Source: Epiperipatus broadwayi
Taxonomy: Eukaryota > Onychophora > Udeonychophora > Euonychophora > Peripatidae
Length of the DNA stretch: 64,000 nucleotides
Reading direction: 5' to 3'
Assembly (NCBI GenBank): GCA_028023455.1
Contig: JAQFVV010000142.1
Coordinates: forward strand, 1,559,941-1,623,940
Shown here: positions 47,726-61,319 of the stretch, in pieces
Layout: every line of letters begins with the position of its first letter
How positions within the stretch are numbered: position 1 is the first letter of the stretch
Notes under the pieces: model-generated
Seen by the model: only the letters and a program-made list of their open reading frames with translations
What the model was told of the DNA's origin: nothing
Database searches by the model: none
Position numbers and translations under genes: made by a program

Positions 47726-50020
47726 AATATAAAAAAAGCCATATGTCATCACTCTAATAAATTAAATGTTGGATTTTTTAACAAGAACCATATTATAATT
47801 TTTATCATTTAAATTAAAATAATTATTATTGCAAAAATTTTTATTATAAGAATCCAATAACAGAAAGAATATAATAATAATAAAAAAAACAACTATTATT
47901 TGCCATAGAGAAAAGAAATTAGGTGAAAAGAAAATGTTAAGCAGTTATAAAATGAATTTAGAAAAAGATTAAACATTAATCAAATAAAACAGCAATTATA
48001 AAACTCATAATAAAGAAAATAATAAATTTATAAAATGAAAATTGATTGCAAGAATAAAAAATGGAATAAAATAAAGAAATAAATATTAATGATTGGAAAG
48101 ATGAGATGGGGATAGATCTAAAGATAGGATAAAGTAGTTTTATAGAATTTGTTTTAAAATTTTAATTAAGAAGATAGAAGTTTGATTACAGATTTAAAAA
48201 ATGTAAGAATAACATTACTATTTAAAGATAAAGTTAAATACCAAATAAAACTAAATAATGATAGATGAATTTCTGCAATTTAAGAGAACTATTGTGGCAA
48301 AAATAAATAAATGGATGTAAAAGAATAAGTAGTAGAAAATATGCAGAGTCTAAAATGGATTACACATTACTGATAGAAATAAGTAAGAAATGGTGAAAAT
48401 ATTTATATAAGGTTTTATAATTACAATAAAGTCTTATAAAAAAATGAAATAGATTATTGAATAATTTAATTAAATTTGCAAATAGATTGAACATTAATAA
48501 ATTTGATTAGAAAATTATACAAAAATATTCATAGAAAATATAAAATCAATCAAAATTATAAGAAATGTAAGGTTAAGAGAATTTTAATATATTTAAGAAC
48601 AAAACTGAATTGGCTATAGACAAATAAGACTATATGTTAAACTATTTTAATTCATATTACAAAATGCATATTTTGCTAGGTTTTTTCACTGTGAAGATAT
48701 CATTTTTGTATGTAGTCATTAGGAAAGACATATAAATTAAATTTAATGAAAAAAAATCAAAAATAATGTTATACACCAGAGATAAAAAATATTGGGACTA
48801 ATAAAAGGCAGATAGTTAGAAGATAGAAAATAAATTTTAAAAGCAAAAAGAATTTATATTTATATATATTATCAGGAATAAATTATGATTATAGTAAGAA
48901 AATAATTTATTATTTAAAACTGGAATAGAACTGATCTCAAGAAAATGTACTTATAAATGAAATAACTTTTGGAATTTTTTTTTTTTTTTTGCAAAACTAT
49001 ATGTAAAAGAAATGGAACAAAATATTTGTTTATTAGAAAGTAGACCCAATCAAAAAGGCTAAAAATAAATACATTTCAGTAAATATGAATAAATTAATAA
49101 ATTTGCAAAAAGTGGAGGTTTGGCACAATGAATATTGGCGTTAAATAATAATAAATTCTAAAATTAAATTTGTTGAATAAATAAAAATATTATAAATAAA
49201 AAATAGACTTAAAGATTTAGAAATTATGTAGATTACAAAATAATAAAAAAATTTGTTGACAAAATTAGCATTTTGAAAATTTATTAAGTCACGTATTCAT
49301 AACTTGATAGAGAAAAAAACATGATTCATGTCCTAACCAAGTGATAATACATTATTATTAGCAATAGTAGATATTTTTATCTTTTAACACAGTTGATTTT
49401 ATCTCAATTTTAGAGTCATATAAAGTAAATAAAATACTTCAATTCTGTTTTTTGAATGTCACAATCTGGCAAATGAATGATCGCAAAGAAACTAAAAAAT
49501 ATTAAGTACCTACACAATTTTTTCATGGATTTATAGATACAAACATTTTAAACGTAATGAGATTTTTTTTCCTTGTAATAATCTGAATAAATTTTCAGCT
49601 AGGACTTAACCAGATAACTAATTACAATTGACAAAGCAGTTAAAATCAAGGATCTAGTATAACAATAGTACTTGTCTGACTTAAATTAAGTCATAAATGA
49701 AACTTTTATTCACTTAATATTTTTAGTGCATGTCAATTTTAGCCCGTGTGAAAAGTAGTCGCTTCCATAGTATTACATATATAAATAGATAGAAACAATG
49801 CATTCCACCAGTTGATTTCTATATAAATTATTTAAAATGCCCCCTAACTATTTTATTTCCCGCTTGAGTTTTTATTTAAAGGAAGGAGTGTGGCTGGAAT
49901 AATATAGCTATTAATAAAAACATGTTTTTTTTTCCCTAGATGTGAAACTTTAATGTCTTTGTAAGTCTTTGGAATTGTTTTTTAAGAAGGTTTATAAATC
50001 AAGAGTAAAAATGAAGTCAA
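47726..50020. other. AT-rich sequence without a supported feature
   Basis: Strongly A-rich plus strand; no frame, repeat or RNA recognised. Confidence 0.5.
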
Positions 50021-50123
50021 GCATTGGTGGTCGAGAGGTCAGCGATAGCTGCTGTACATGCAGTTGTTCCGGGTTAGCGGGTTCGCTTCCCGATTGATGC
50101 TATGACACATGAGGAAAAAAAAA
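50021..50123 (+). repeat. tRNA-derived short retroposon, copy 4 (class II-like)
   Basis: GCATTGGTGGTCGAGAGGTC start, anticodon stem GCTGC/GCAGT with loop TGTACAT, a long variable region, GGGTTCGCTTCCC T-arm and TTGATGC acceptor end pairing (with wobbles) to the 5' end; then TATGACACATGAGG and an A-run. The loop has G where tRNAs have invariant U33, so not a functional tRNA. Best preserved copy of its type. Confidence 0.65.
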
Positions 50124-51494
50124 GAGTAAAAATGCAAAACAGATGAAATATTTAATTTAAGGTGATTAAAAGCAAAAATCAAACTTTATATTAGTTGATT
50201 TTGCATTTACAATATAATAATAAAATGTGCTATCTTTGCTATTCAAAAACAATTTATAGATCGTACTAAATGTTTTGAATGCTATGTATAAAGATTTTAT
50301 TTTAGGAATTATTATTTTTAAAACAATTAAATTCTTTAACAGCGATTGATGAAAAAAAAAAAATAGACAGCAATTTTTGATTGCCATGGTTATCAATTTA
50401 AGGATAATAATAAATTTAATATATACTGAAGTGCAGTACAGATAAATATGTACTGCTGTTATTTTTTACCAGTTAAAAAATAGAATATTTTATCACATTA
50501 AAATAACTACGGCAATTAAATTAACGAAAAAGAAACATACTTTATTTAATTTGCTATACAGAAGAAAAACTTGGATTCCCTAATAGCGTAATATAAAGAC
50601 AGAAAAATTTCATTTTAAGGATGTTCAATAAAATTTTAAAAATACAATAACATGATTATATGATCAATCAATCAACATACTTTTTAATTTACTGTATGTA
50701 ATACTAGCATTCACTATAGAAAAACACTGGGGGGGGGGGGGTTGACATGTGAAACGAATAATACAAATCTCAAAAAATATATAATGAGCTTCAGCATGGG
50801 TTTTATGGAAGAAGTAAACGTGCTTTCAGTATTAAGATTATATTCTAAAAAAAAGGGGGCAATCTTGATTGTTTAATGATTTTCAGAAAAAAACATTTGC
50901 TGTACAAGTTAAACGGCAACGTTTAATAATATCGAATAAACAAAATAACAACTCGGCGGAAGGAGAAGGGGATAATTTGACATTTTGTTTCATGTGTTGG
51001 TTTATGTAGATAACGCAAAGTTTGTCTCTAATATCTTCTCCTTTTCTTCGGTTTCTCCTTTTTTATTTCTTCTGCTTTGTTACATCAGGTTGAAATTTTA
51101 TCTAGATTGTTAAATATATATTTTTATGCTTAATTTTAGAAGTCCATGAAAATTTTTAATTAGTGTTTATATAAAATAAATTAGTATATATATAAAGAAC
51201 AATGTTTGGGGAAGTGCATGTTCAGAAATGGAGTAAAATAAGATAGTTATAAAGTAAGCAAGTGCTTTTCCAAACGAAACGCGTGCTTTGAAGTTTGAAT
51301 AATTTATATTTCTCTATATAAGTCATTAGATTTCAGATTGTTTATAAATAAGTGGTGTCTAAATTTTAAAGGAACCATCAAAGATCAGTTATTCTTTAGG
51401 CCTTCAGATTTAATATTAATCATCAATGAGCGTTTTGCATTGCATTTTTTAATATTTTCAAATACACATTACTAAGACAGATATATATATATTT
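50124..51494. other. AT-rich sequence with G(12) run
   Basis: A G homopolymer lies near 50730-50741. The short frame at 50166-50396 (minus) has no motif. Nothing else seen. Confidence 0.45.
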
Positions 51495-51584
51495 TCATGT
51501 GTCATAGCATCGGTCGGGAAGTGAACCCGCTAACCCGGGATAACTGCTTGTAAGGAGGCTGTGCTGATATCTCGACCACCAATG
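51495..51584 (-). repeat. tRNA-derived short retroposon, copy 5
   Basis: Minus strand ATTGGTGGTCGAGATATCAG..CTTACAA..GGGTTCACTTCCCG..GATGCTATGACACATGAAAA. Same family as 50021-50123 and 8646-8722, with the same GCTATGACACATGA 3' tail as 50021-50123. Confidence 0.65.
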
Positions 51585-54500
51585 TTTGACAAGACAGGTA
51601 TATTTAATCCTTTCTCTAATTTCAAAAACAAATTTTATCATAAGACATGGCATCACATACTTGCCTTTTAAGTTATTTGTAATGATCAAATCGAGTAATC
51701 AGTGCTATTCAGACTTATATACTATCATTACATTTTATATGCTTTTATTAAACTCTAAAATACTGGGGGGAAAGTATAGTCTGTGAAAAATAATTTTTAT
51801 TTATACTGAGTCATTGTAATGAGTGAAATCTCCTGATAAAGTAATGTCCTTCAGATTTAGGTTTGAATCTTTGCATATTTACGGCATTTTCCCTCCTGGT
51901 TCTAATTTGCAAAAAGTATAGAACCTGAATCATTTTTCAAGTTTCAAGTAAAAATTAACTATAAAAAATACTTCTTATCAAATCATTATTTGATACCTAT
52001 TTTTTCACATAATATTATCATTTAATAGACTATCACTACTAAAATTACAAATAAGATTATTGTATAATAGACTAACCTTACTAGAGTAACCCATAGTACT
52101 TGTTATTAACACGTAAATAAATATAGCCAACAAATGAAATTTTAATTAAGAATTACATTATTATTTAGCAACATTTAAAAATAAGATTGTGAAAATAGTT
52201 TCATTTTTAATAAAGAATAATACTTAGAAAGAAAAAAAAAGTATAGAACCTGAAAATAATATTTGTTACTTAACTAAACTTGTAAAAATAAAAAAATAAA
52301 AATATTATTTGTATATACAGGAATGAAACTAAAATAAGACTATGCCAAATAAATCAATCAACAATATATTTATTGAAGTAAATAACATAATTAACAAAGA
52401 ATCTTGATATAAACTCCCTATAGTCAAAGACAAACGCATTATGGCTTCATTTGGTTTCAATTAGTATATAGTCAAATATATTTTTGATATATTTTTCAAT
52501 GATAATTTAACATTTTATTATTTACATCAATAAATGTAGAATGATTATATATAATATTATAGTCTTGGTAATATTTGATGGATACATTTAAAATTCATTC
52601 ACTACAACTTCAACAATATTATAAGAAAAATTTGAAATTCCTCCCTCCCCCTCATTTTAATATCTTTTCAGAAACTAGATTCCTTCCCCAATTTTAACAT
52701 TGACAAATAAATTTTAAAAAATATACTTATAAGCTATCTATATTTCTATTATAAAAGAAAAAAATATATTTACAAATAATTATTAATCTTCTTTCTAAGG
52801 CCTTTATAATGAAAATATTTAAACTTTTCACTTGTATTAAAAGTTAGATTATTTGCATACAATTTGAGTTGCATATGGTTCCATGATTTTTTTTCTGGTT
52901 TGCTTCTTTTCTTTATTTTAAAAATTTTATTAAAAGTTTTTAAATTCTATTTTCCACAATATGATCATGTTGACTAATTTGCAGTTTGCTTTTAGTATTT
53001 TCTTCACAGAATTATGTATTTTTTTACAATAGATAATACTTCTGGTAATAAGAATATAAATTATCTCATGATCATATCATTATATTCTTTGGAATGGCAA
53101 ATAATAGGCTATATTTTAAACTACATACTAGTTTTAGGAAAATTATCTTTTTCTTCTAGGTGCTAAATGGCTGGAAGATAAGATGTGTCAATTCACTTTT
53201 ATTGAACTTAGCTAGTCATTTTGAGGAATCTATAATTATAAATTTGGCTTATCATCATTGCAGTTTGATATAGTAAAAAATGCTTTTCTAATTGTTAGCT
53301 AGTTTACTGAATTATATAGTAGTCATTTGGAGTTTATAGACTGATATTTAACTATTGACATTTACTCTTCTGTAATATAAAGTGAATTAATTTGTTAAAT
53401 TTGTCTCTTCACATTGCCTTTTATAACTTATCCAAACTCTGTCTATCCTGGTTACCATAAACTATATATTTTTTAAAATGCAGAAACTAATTTTCCAACC
53501 TGCACGGGATGTCTTTAATAAACATTGTGATCTTTTTATCTTGTTTTTCCGATCTTAATTTCTTATAGCTTTTATAGATAAAAAGATGATTATTTTTTAA
53601 TTAATATTTTGCTATAAGATAATGATTTAAATCTTTATACAAATTAAAAGTATATATGTGTTCAATATTTTTAAAGTATCCAACGACAAATGATTTTTTT
53701 TTACCAATTAATTTTTTTTCACTATAAATTATTATTATCTCCATTAGCCATTTGCCTTTAAATATATATTTAGATCTGATAGATCAATTTTTTTTTTTTA
53801 CAAAGGTTGTGTGTATTAATAATGTTTATTATCCGTAGACTAGAGATTATCAAATAATGAAAAATATTTCTGCAGTGGTTAGAAACCAGCCCCTACCTTG
53901 TGTGAGAGCGGTGTAGTGAAAATTAAACTACAGAAAGATTATTAAAGCTGGGTGTATTAATGAAAACTTATCCTATACAAAAAATAATATATGCGGAATT
54001 TCAAGCTTATAATTGACACAAACAGCACTACAAAATTTATGTAGTTGTGTAATAGATATATTTACTTTTTAATCTTGAACAATTATGAAAGTTGCTTATA
54101 TATCCATCTTTTTGACAGGGTTAAGATGCTCTGAATACAAAATAAGAGAACATCCGAAATTATTAATTACTGGATATTTTTGCTCCATATATACATATCA
54201 CATATTTCATTATGTGATATAATTGAGAATTTAAATATTAAAATCTTTTCAATGTTTTTTTATTCATCTGAAACCCTGTCGATATTTAAATTGTTTAAAT
54301 TAATTGTCTATCTGCAATGTGACCCGATTTAGATTGTCCTAATATATATGGAAAAAGTGGTGTAGCAGTTACAAATCTTCTCATCATAAACATTATTTTT
54401 TAGTTTTTAAATTATTGCATTTCTATGGTTTGATGTTAAAATAGACTTTTCAAAACAATGAAACGAAATGATTGTTGTGCATCTATGAGTGCAACTTAGC

Positions 54501-56434
54501 TCTCTACTTAATAGTAGAATATTATTTATAAATATATATTGGTCAGAAATTTACCATTTTTATAAATAAACTTTTTTTTTTTGTTTTAATTTGTTTTATA
54601 ATGAACTATATTTTATAAATTTATTTTAATATTAATCGATTTTTTACCTATCAGTCGTTTTTAATTTTCCTTAAGCATTATAAAAAAAAAAACCCTGTCA
54701 TTTTCATTTTCAATCATTAATAGTACATATAAACAAAAATATAATTTTGTTTCTGTGATTCATAGTGTTTTCTTAAATCACATTTATTAAAAATCTCAAT
54801 TTTAATAATCTAAATTTATTTTGTTTTAATATTAAATTATTTTAACCAAACGCATTCCTTTCAAATTTAATCCTAGTATTAATATTAGCCATTATATTTT
54901 TATTTATCTTAATAATCTAAGTAATATATATTAAGGCTATGTGCCTAGATGCGACAGTAGAGACCTCTACAAATCTTAACACAAGATTAACGACTTTAAA
55001 AGAAAAGAGCGACCTATCTTCGCCCTACTTTTTAATTATATAGGTGAATCTAAAGCATTTTGATTTGAGAGTGTGAAACTATTAACTACTTCACTAATTA
55101 AGTCTACAATTTCTCTACAAGCTAATGTGTGTGAAATCTTTCGATTTACAGCGAGTCAGTGTAAAACCAAACTATTTACAGTTTTTAACTGTTTCTAATT
55201 AATCAATCAGTCTCCCCCTCTCTCTCTTTGTTTTTTAAATCAATGAACATTACTTCATTTTTTTTAAACACATATCTTCGGTACTACCTTCTTTGTTTTA
55301 TCTGTAAACTTTTGGAATATTTTGTAAAGATCTGAAACCTTATTGGCAAAAGCAACCACATCTTAGTTTTTTATTTTGACTCCGAAAATATTTACTATGC
55401 ACTAAAAAGTTTTAGAAATATTTAACCACTCTGTTTAACATTTTTATCAGCAGAAAGAATTTCAATATAACTGCTATATTTTGATATTTTTTAGAATGAA
55501 AACAGATAGTGAATATTTTTCTTATTGTCTCATTTTTAAAGTACCATTTCACCTTAAATTCTGTCAGAATACAACGTAATTAGTTACTATATATATATAT
55601 TGATGGACTTTTTACAATCTTAATTGTATTTATTTCAAAAAATAAATGAAATCTTAAGTACTAAGATTATTTGATAAAGCTTCTACTGATACAGCTTTTT
55701 GTTATTATTAGTATTTTTCAATATTAAATATATATATAAAAAAAAAAATTGTTAATTTAAATTAATTTTCTCAATCAGAATACTAATACTTAGAAAATGC
55801 ACGAGTATTTATCTATTTTTTAATTAGTGATTGGTAAAGAAAAAGATGTTTATATTGTAAGAAGAAAGATCATTTTCAATATTATACAATATATTTTCAA
55901 ATTTGCTTAGTGATAGTATAGCTAATGTAATCTTTATTTAGAATTTTTTTTAAAGAAAAAAATCAATTATTTAAATTCCTTTCAAAATACTATCATTTAT
56001 TTCAGTTATCGAAGAATCATTATCTTTTTTGCATATTGGTTCCTTTTTTGTATTAATAATGATTTAAAATTTATATTTAAAAATGACAAACTTTTTTTAT
56101 TTTCATCTATTTACTTCATTAATCTTTTTAATCTGCACAGATTAACCCTCATAGTAAGATAAATTCATTGGACTGAATTCAGCAAGGTTATTATTATCAG
56201 TAATCCAATCTAATATGATTTCTTAGTGATAAACCATTCGATTTTTTTTTTTTTTTTAGTACAACATTCTTCAAATTAAAAACAAAACAAAAACAGTTTT
56301 ATCACTTTTCTACAAAATAATATTTATAAATAGGTTAGTTTTAAATGTATTTTAATAAGTAGTAAATGTATTTTTTTTTTCAAAAGAAAAAAATTTAAAT
56401 TATTACACTTTTATTATTTATTCAATGTTTTGGA
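51585..56434. other. Long AT-rich region without genes
   Basis: Nearly 5 kb of A/T-rich sequence. 54940-55030 is somewhat less AT-rich and contains the block shared (inverted) with 22368-22400. 53880-53940 also looks less biased but is not coding. Confidence 0.5.
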
Positions 56435-57010
56435 TTAATTTTTTTGATGTTGACCAATAAATTCATATGAAAATGGTCGGTAACCAGCAGCTCGTAATTC
56501 AGCAGTTTTATAGGTTTTCCAACAGTCTGAATAAATTGTCAATTCCTCTTCCATATTTTGTTTGATAGCTTTCGTCAGAGTTGCCATTGTTCTACCATGA
56601 ATTCTCATGATGAAACACTCGTAGTCGGTTTCCCTGCACAAGACATCAAACATCCACTGTTCCTAAAGAATTTACCGGGTTTGTTTTTTTTATCTATTGG
56701 TGTAAAAGGCTCTAGACGATTTTATTAGGGTCTCCAATTTTACATTTTTTTCTCTGCTAAACCAAACTCTGTTTTCCCTTCTTTTATGGATATTAATTTG
56801 CGAGCCCAGCTATAAATAAATCAGATCGCTGTAAAAAATGGAATTCTGGAACCCTCCAATCACGTTCCCTTACAAAAGCCTATTTTATTATTATTGCATC
56901 CTCGAACTTTTTACATTGTCATTGCTTGTCCGAACTGTGAATGTACTTGACCGCATAGATCCCAGTAGTGGATAAACTCCAAATGTTGATCATTTTGTAC
57001 TATTTCTTTT
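56435..57010 (-). pseudogene. Merlin (IS1016/ISXO2-type) transposase fragment
   Basis: The open part (56653-56435, 72 codons) carries CRET, GRTMATLTKAI, and TIYSDCWKTY followed by GY, matching the DDE region of Merlin/IS1595-type transposases: W-FG--CRET, R-A-TL---I, T-IYSD-W-AY, L---GY. Only the second catalytic Asp (in YSD) is securely seen. Upstream to about 57010 other minus-strand frames give weak matches (EQWMF just before the ORF, then degraded pieces). The expected HT-(T/N)IE end is damaged (GQHQKN then stop). No terminal repeats found. Confidence 0.55.
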
Positions 57011-58859
57011 TTTACAAAAAAATTGTAGTATTAATCAGAAAATTGGAAAAAAATAAATCAGCACTGAAGTAAAAAACACTTGGAGAAGAACTTGTCCGAA
57101 AGAAATCTGGACAATAAATGAAAGTGTAAATTTGTCATGTTATTGGATGAGATCGCGGGGATTAGTTGACGGGATCTCAAGATTAGAAATTTATGATAAA
57201 TGTGAAAAGGTGTACCATCTCTCCTACATTGCAAAATATTATTATACATACATACTAAATGTTTAATTTGAAAAAAAAAAAAAGAAGTGCTTCCTATCTT
57301 AAAATTCTCTTTTTATTATTAAAACATGCATCCCTCCTCCGACGTACTACCACTTTCGATTTAACCAATTTAAATTTCGTTACAGATTCTCACGTTCAAT
57401 ATTCTTATAGTATTGCGTTATAGTAGTAACTAATAATTATATATCATGCTTTCATAAATACATCATTTATTAATTAACGCTAATTTACTCACTATTTTTA
57501 TAATTGCCCCCCCCCCCCAATATATGCTAATTTAATCGTAATAATTTAAAACCTATATATTTATATATAATGTTTTCATTAACTAATACTTCTTAGAATT
57601 TATCTACTTCTGGTGTAATTGAAGTTTAATAAATTAAATTTAAATGTAATTTATTATCATTAAATGTCAAGACATTTTAAATGATTCGAAATTAATTTTG
57701 TTGTTAAACGTTTGCAATCTAGACAGTTTATTAAGAGCTTTCTAGAAAATTAAATTATGCAAATATAATTTCAAAAATAATACTATTTTGTATTTAAAAA
57801 AAATACATGTTTATTTTACATAATTAATTAGAGTATCAAAGGTTGTAAATTTCTTATAATACTATAATATTATCAATATTAGCTGTAAGCTAATACTATT
57901 TTTTTTCTATATTCTATTTAATTCATTTACATATCTATATTTCTGATCAGTGAGATTCCAAAATCTACTCATTATTATGGTAACATTGAATTATCAGTGG
58001 TTAATGTTTTATTGCGTGTTATTGTTAATTAATTTATTTTAAGAACTTAAATTTAAAGATTTGTTACAAGCTTAATGTTATCTAAAAACTTATATTAGTC
58101 AGATAGCGTTTAACAAGATCGAGAATAAAAGAATAGAACATTAATCAATAGACTGGACGGAATTCGACGATCACAATAATTCATTTAATTTTTAATAGTC
58201 CTAAAAGCCAAACAAAAGATACTTCAAAGAAAGTTATTCACGTTATTGCTAGAAGTCAATGATAAATCTTAAAAATAAGTTACATCATATAAAGAGGTTC
58301 TCTTTGTATTAATCTTAGAAAATATACTTCAGAGTACTTTAATTTTTTTGACAAATACGTTTTCCATATTTTATATGGAAATTATATCCAAATTACATAT
58401 GGCTAAAAATTTTAATTACTATGAAATACATTTTCAAAAATTAATACAGGAGTTTCATTTTAGAAGCCCTAATTTATCTTTATTTATATTATGCAGACAC
58501 TATTCTGACCAAATTAATATGAGATACAGTTGATAGCTGAAGGGTGCTTGAAAGTCTGTGTTCAAATCCTCTACAATTACATCTAATTTCCAAGTATATT
58601 ACATTGTACTTGCATTCTAATATTGTAGATTCAGTCTCTATCATGGCCATCCACTTCTGTGTATTTAAATGGACAAAGACTAATACAAGAGTTATCAGAG
58701 TGACTTAAAGTCAACATGGGCATAACAATAATATGGCACCACTAAGGGATTTGGGCATTCCATCATCAGATTTTCAATGGTATGGATAGCTGAAGAATTG
58801 AAAGATGGAGTAGATTGAAGCCTGGCTATTGAAGATTAGCTATTTTAATATAAACCAAG
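57011..58859. other. AT-rich sequence; C(10) run; possible SINE piece
   Basis: A C homopolymer lies near 57508-57517. A less AT-rich part near 58535-58800 contains a CCATCCACTTCTG block like those near 5540 and 35530. Confidence 0.35.
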
Positions 58860-58865
58860 CATTGA

Positions 58866-58904
<39 letters not shown>

Positions 58905-59061
58905 AGAGATAATAATCTGGACCAACTGATGAGGACTGGTTCAGCATGAAATACATATATTGGAGATGATTTGTTTTTTTCACATATGCATGGTCATGTG
59001 GACCAGTTGTATGAGATAGAATTGATAGCTGAGATGCTTGAAAATCTGTTTTCAAATCGTA
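58860..59061 (-). repeat. SINE-like repeat with (CA)n(TA)n tail, copy 2
   Basis: Reverse-oriented relative of 29655-29850, with its (GT)n(TA)n tail at 58868-58905 on the plus strand. The other flank is also (TA)n. Confidence 0.6.
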
Positions 59062-59064
59062 TAC

Positions 59065-59098
<34 letters not shown>

Positions 59099-59104
59099 AT
59101 AAAT

Positions 59105-59140
<36 letters not shown>

Positions 59141-59145
59141 ATTTA
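59062..59145. repeat. (TA)n with 46-bp perfect palindrome
   Basis: AAATGTACTATATA... at 59100 mirrors ...TATATAGTACATTT at 59145 exactly. Potential cruciform. Confidence 0.85.
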
Positions 59146-60473
59146 ATGTTTCCATAGTTATATGATGTAAATAAAGTAGTTTTAGGGTTAAACTGTGTGT
59201 TATTTTTGATTACTTCTCAATATTTCGACTAAGTAGCATCTATCATTGTCAAGCTGTTAGATCTCAAATGATAATGGAATTGAGCATGAAGTAGTCATGC
59301 ATTCAGAATATGTAAATTAACAGACAACACTTAAACAATACCAATAGCAATAATAATCAACAACCTCAATCTATGCATATCAAAGTGATAGTTTAAATAT
59401 TTTTAAAGAAAAATTGTACGTATGTATTCAAGAATTTTGTATTCATATTGACACTTTATGATAATTAAATAATATTTCATTAACGAAAGTTAATAATTAC
59501 TTACTTTGCTTTTTTACACTATAGTGGAAATTTGGATAACTTTTATTCATTAACAATATAATACTCTTGAGATTTGAGTATATACATGTATACCTTTTAT
59601 TTTTAATATCACCTAAAATAAATCTTTTTAAACCATTAACCCAAATGTGTGCATATGCTTTAAACATTTTTAAATTTAGTTCAATTAGTGACAAGAAAAA
59701 AATTAAGAACTATATTACTTTGAATAAAATATGTCTTCTAATTTAAGACACAATAGAGTTTTAAGATTGGAAAAAAAAATTAAAAAAGATTTTATTGAAA
59801 AATAGAAAATATTTTTATTTGCCTAAATAACAACTAATATAAATACAATAAGCTCTTCTAATTTATTGTGAATTTTTTTCAGACATATTTTCACATTCTA
59901 CATCTTCACTTTCAGAATTTGAATTCTCTCTCATCTTCACTATTCCACCAAGTTACATCATCTTCAGGCCATTTAAATTATTAGCAATGCAATGCTTTAA
60001 AAAAGATTTTTTGATGATTTCTTCAGTTATATCTTTCCTAGAATGCAAAATCCATTTAAAATTAAATGTATATTGTTTGCATTAGAAAGTGTGTTTTTAA
60101 TGTAAATACCATAAACGGTTTTGTTTTCAAAAAAAAAAAAAAGATTTTAAAATACAGTATTGACATTTATTATTACTGGTAGATCCTTTTTCTTGTGATA
60201 AACACATTTTCTAAAATGCAAATTAATATTTTTTTAGATTATTAAAATAAATAAAAGTTTTTAAAAATAAATTTTCTCTTTATAATTGTCAAAAATAATC
60301 TCTAGCAGTCAATATAAAATGTATTTTTGCCATTCAATTGCAAATTGGTGCCATGCCATTAATTTTTTCTCAATTTGCTTTCATGTAAAAGTCATTTTTT
60401 CTATTAAAATCTGAATCATGTTTTTAAAATAATTTATATTTTTCACAAATATTTTTTGAAAAAATTGAAAATC
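59146..60473. other. AT-rich sequence; hairpin-family fragment
   Basis: 59315-59370 matches the terminal part of the CAGTCAACACTTAG family (ACAACACTTAAACAATACC, AATAATCAACAACCTCAATCT). A minus-strand frame at 59694-59497 ends near a donor-like AGTAAGTAA but is otherwise unsupported. Confidence 0.45.
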
Positions 60474-60900
60474 AAAATGAAGATATCAGAATTATCAAAA
60501 TTGCTGATATGCATTCTCTTGTGTAGAATATAAAAAACTACTAATCAGTTTTTTGAAAAAGAGAGATTCTTATTGCTATATTAATTTATTAGTTGTAAAA
60601 AAATTCTAAAGGTTATTCAATATGTTTATCTTAACAAAATAATTCTAAAATTGGCAACATAACATGAAAAGATTTCACTTTCAACATCAAAATAAAGTTA
60701 TCAAATCTATCAAAATTGTTAACAGGTGCTCTCTTATGTAAAGAACAAAAAACAAACAATCAGCATCTTGGAAAACAGATTCTTATCTTGTTATATTGAC
60801 TTATTAGTTGTAGAAAATCTAAAAGCTATTCAGTATGGTTTCTCAATAAAATAATGGTAAAATCAGCAAAATAACATTAAATGTAATGATTTGAGAGTTA
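60474..60900. repeat. Diverged tandem duplication, period about 215 bp
   Basis: Units starting at 60474 and 60689 align over about 205 bases: ATCAAAATTG, TTATTAGTTGTA(A/G)AAAA, TCTAAA(A/G)G(T/C)TATTCA, CAACATAACAT/CAAAATAACAT. About 75 percent identity by eye. Confidence 0.7.
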
Positions 60901-61165
60901 AAGCCATTTATGAAATTAACCCCCAAAATATTGACATTTAATGTTAAATCTTTTTTTCATTTGATTAAACAAAAACTTAACATGCTACTCCATATAGGTC
61001 AATGATTGTAATACTTCTTGCATGTATAGCATAAAGCAAAGATCTGCAGAAAAAAGATATTAAATTTTTTTGTCCCTAATTTAAATTGCACCCCTCTTTT
61101 ACAGGCCCAAAATTTAGAGAAAAGTTTGCTTTAAATTTGAAGTGAGGCAGTAATTTATCTTAAAA

Positions 61166-61319
<154 letters not shown>

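Noticed and set aside
58840-59142. 100-codon minus-strand frame
   Set aside because: Mostly translated (TA)n and (CA)n plus SINE-like repeat.
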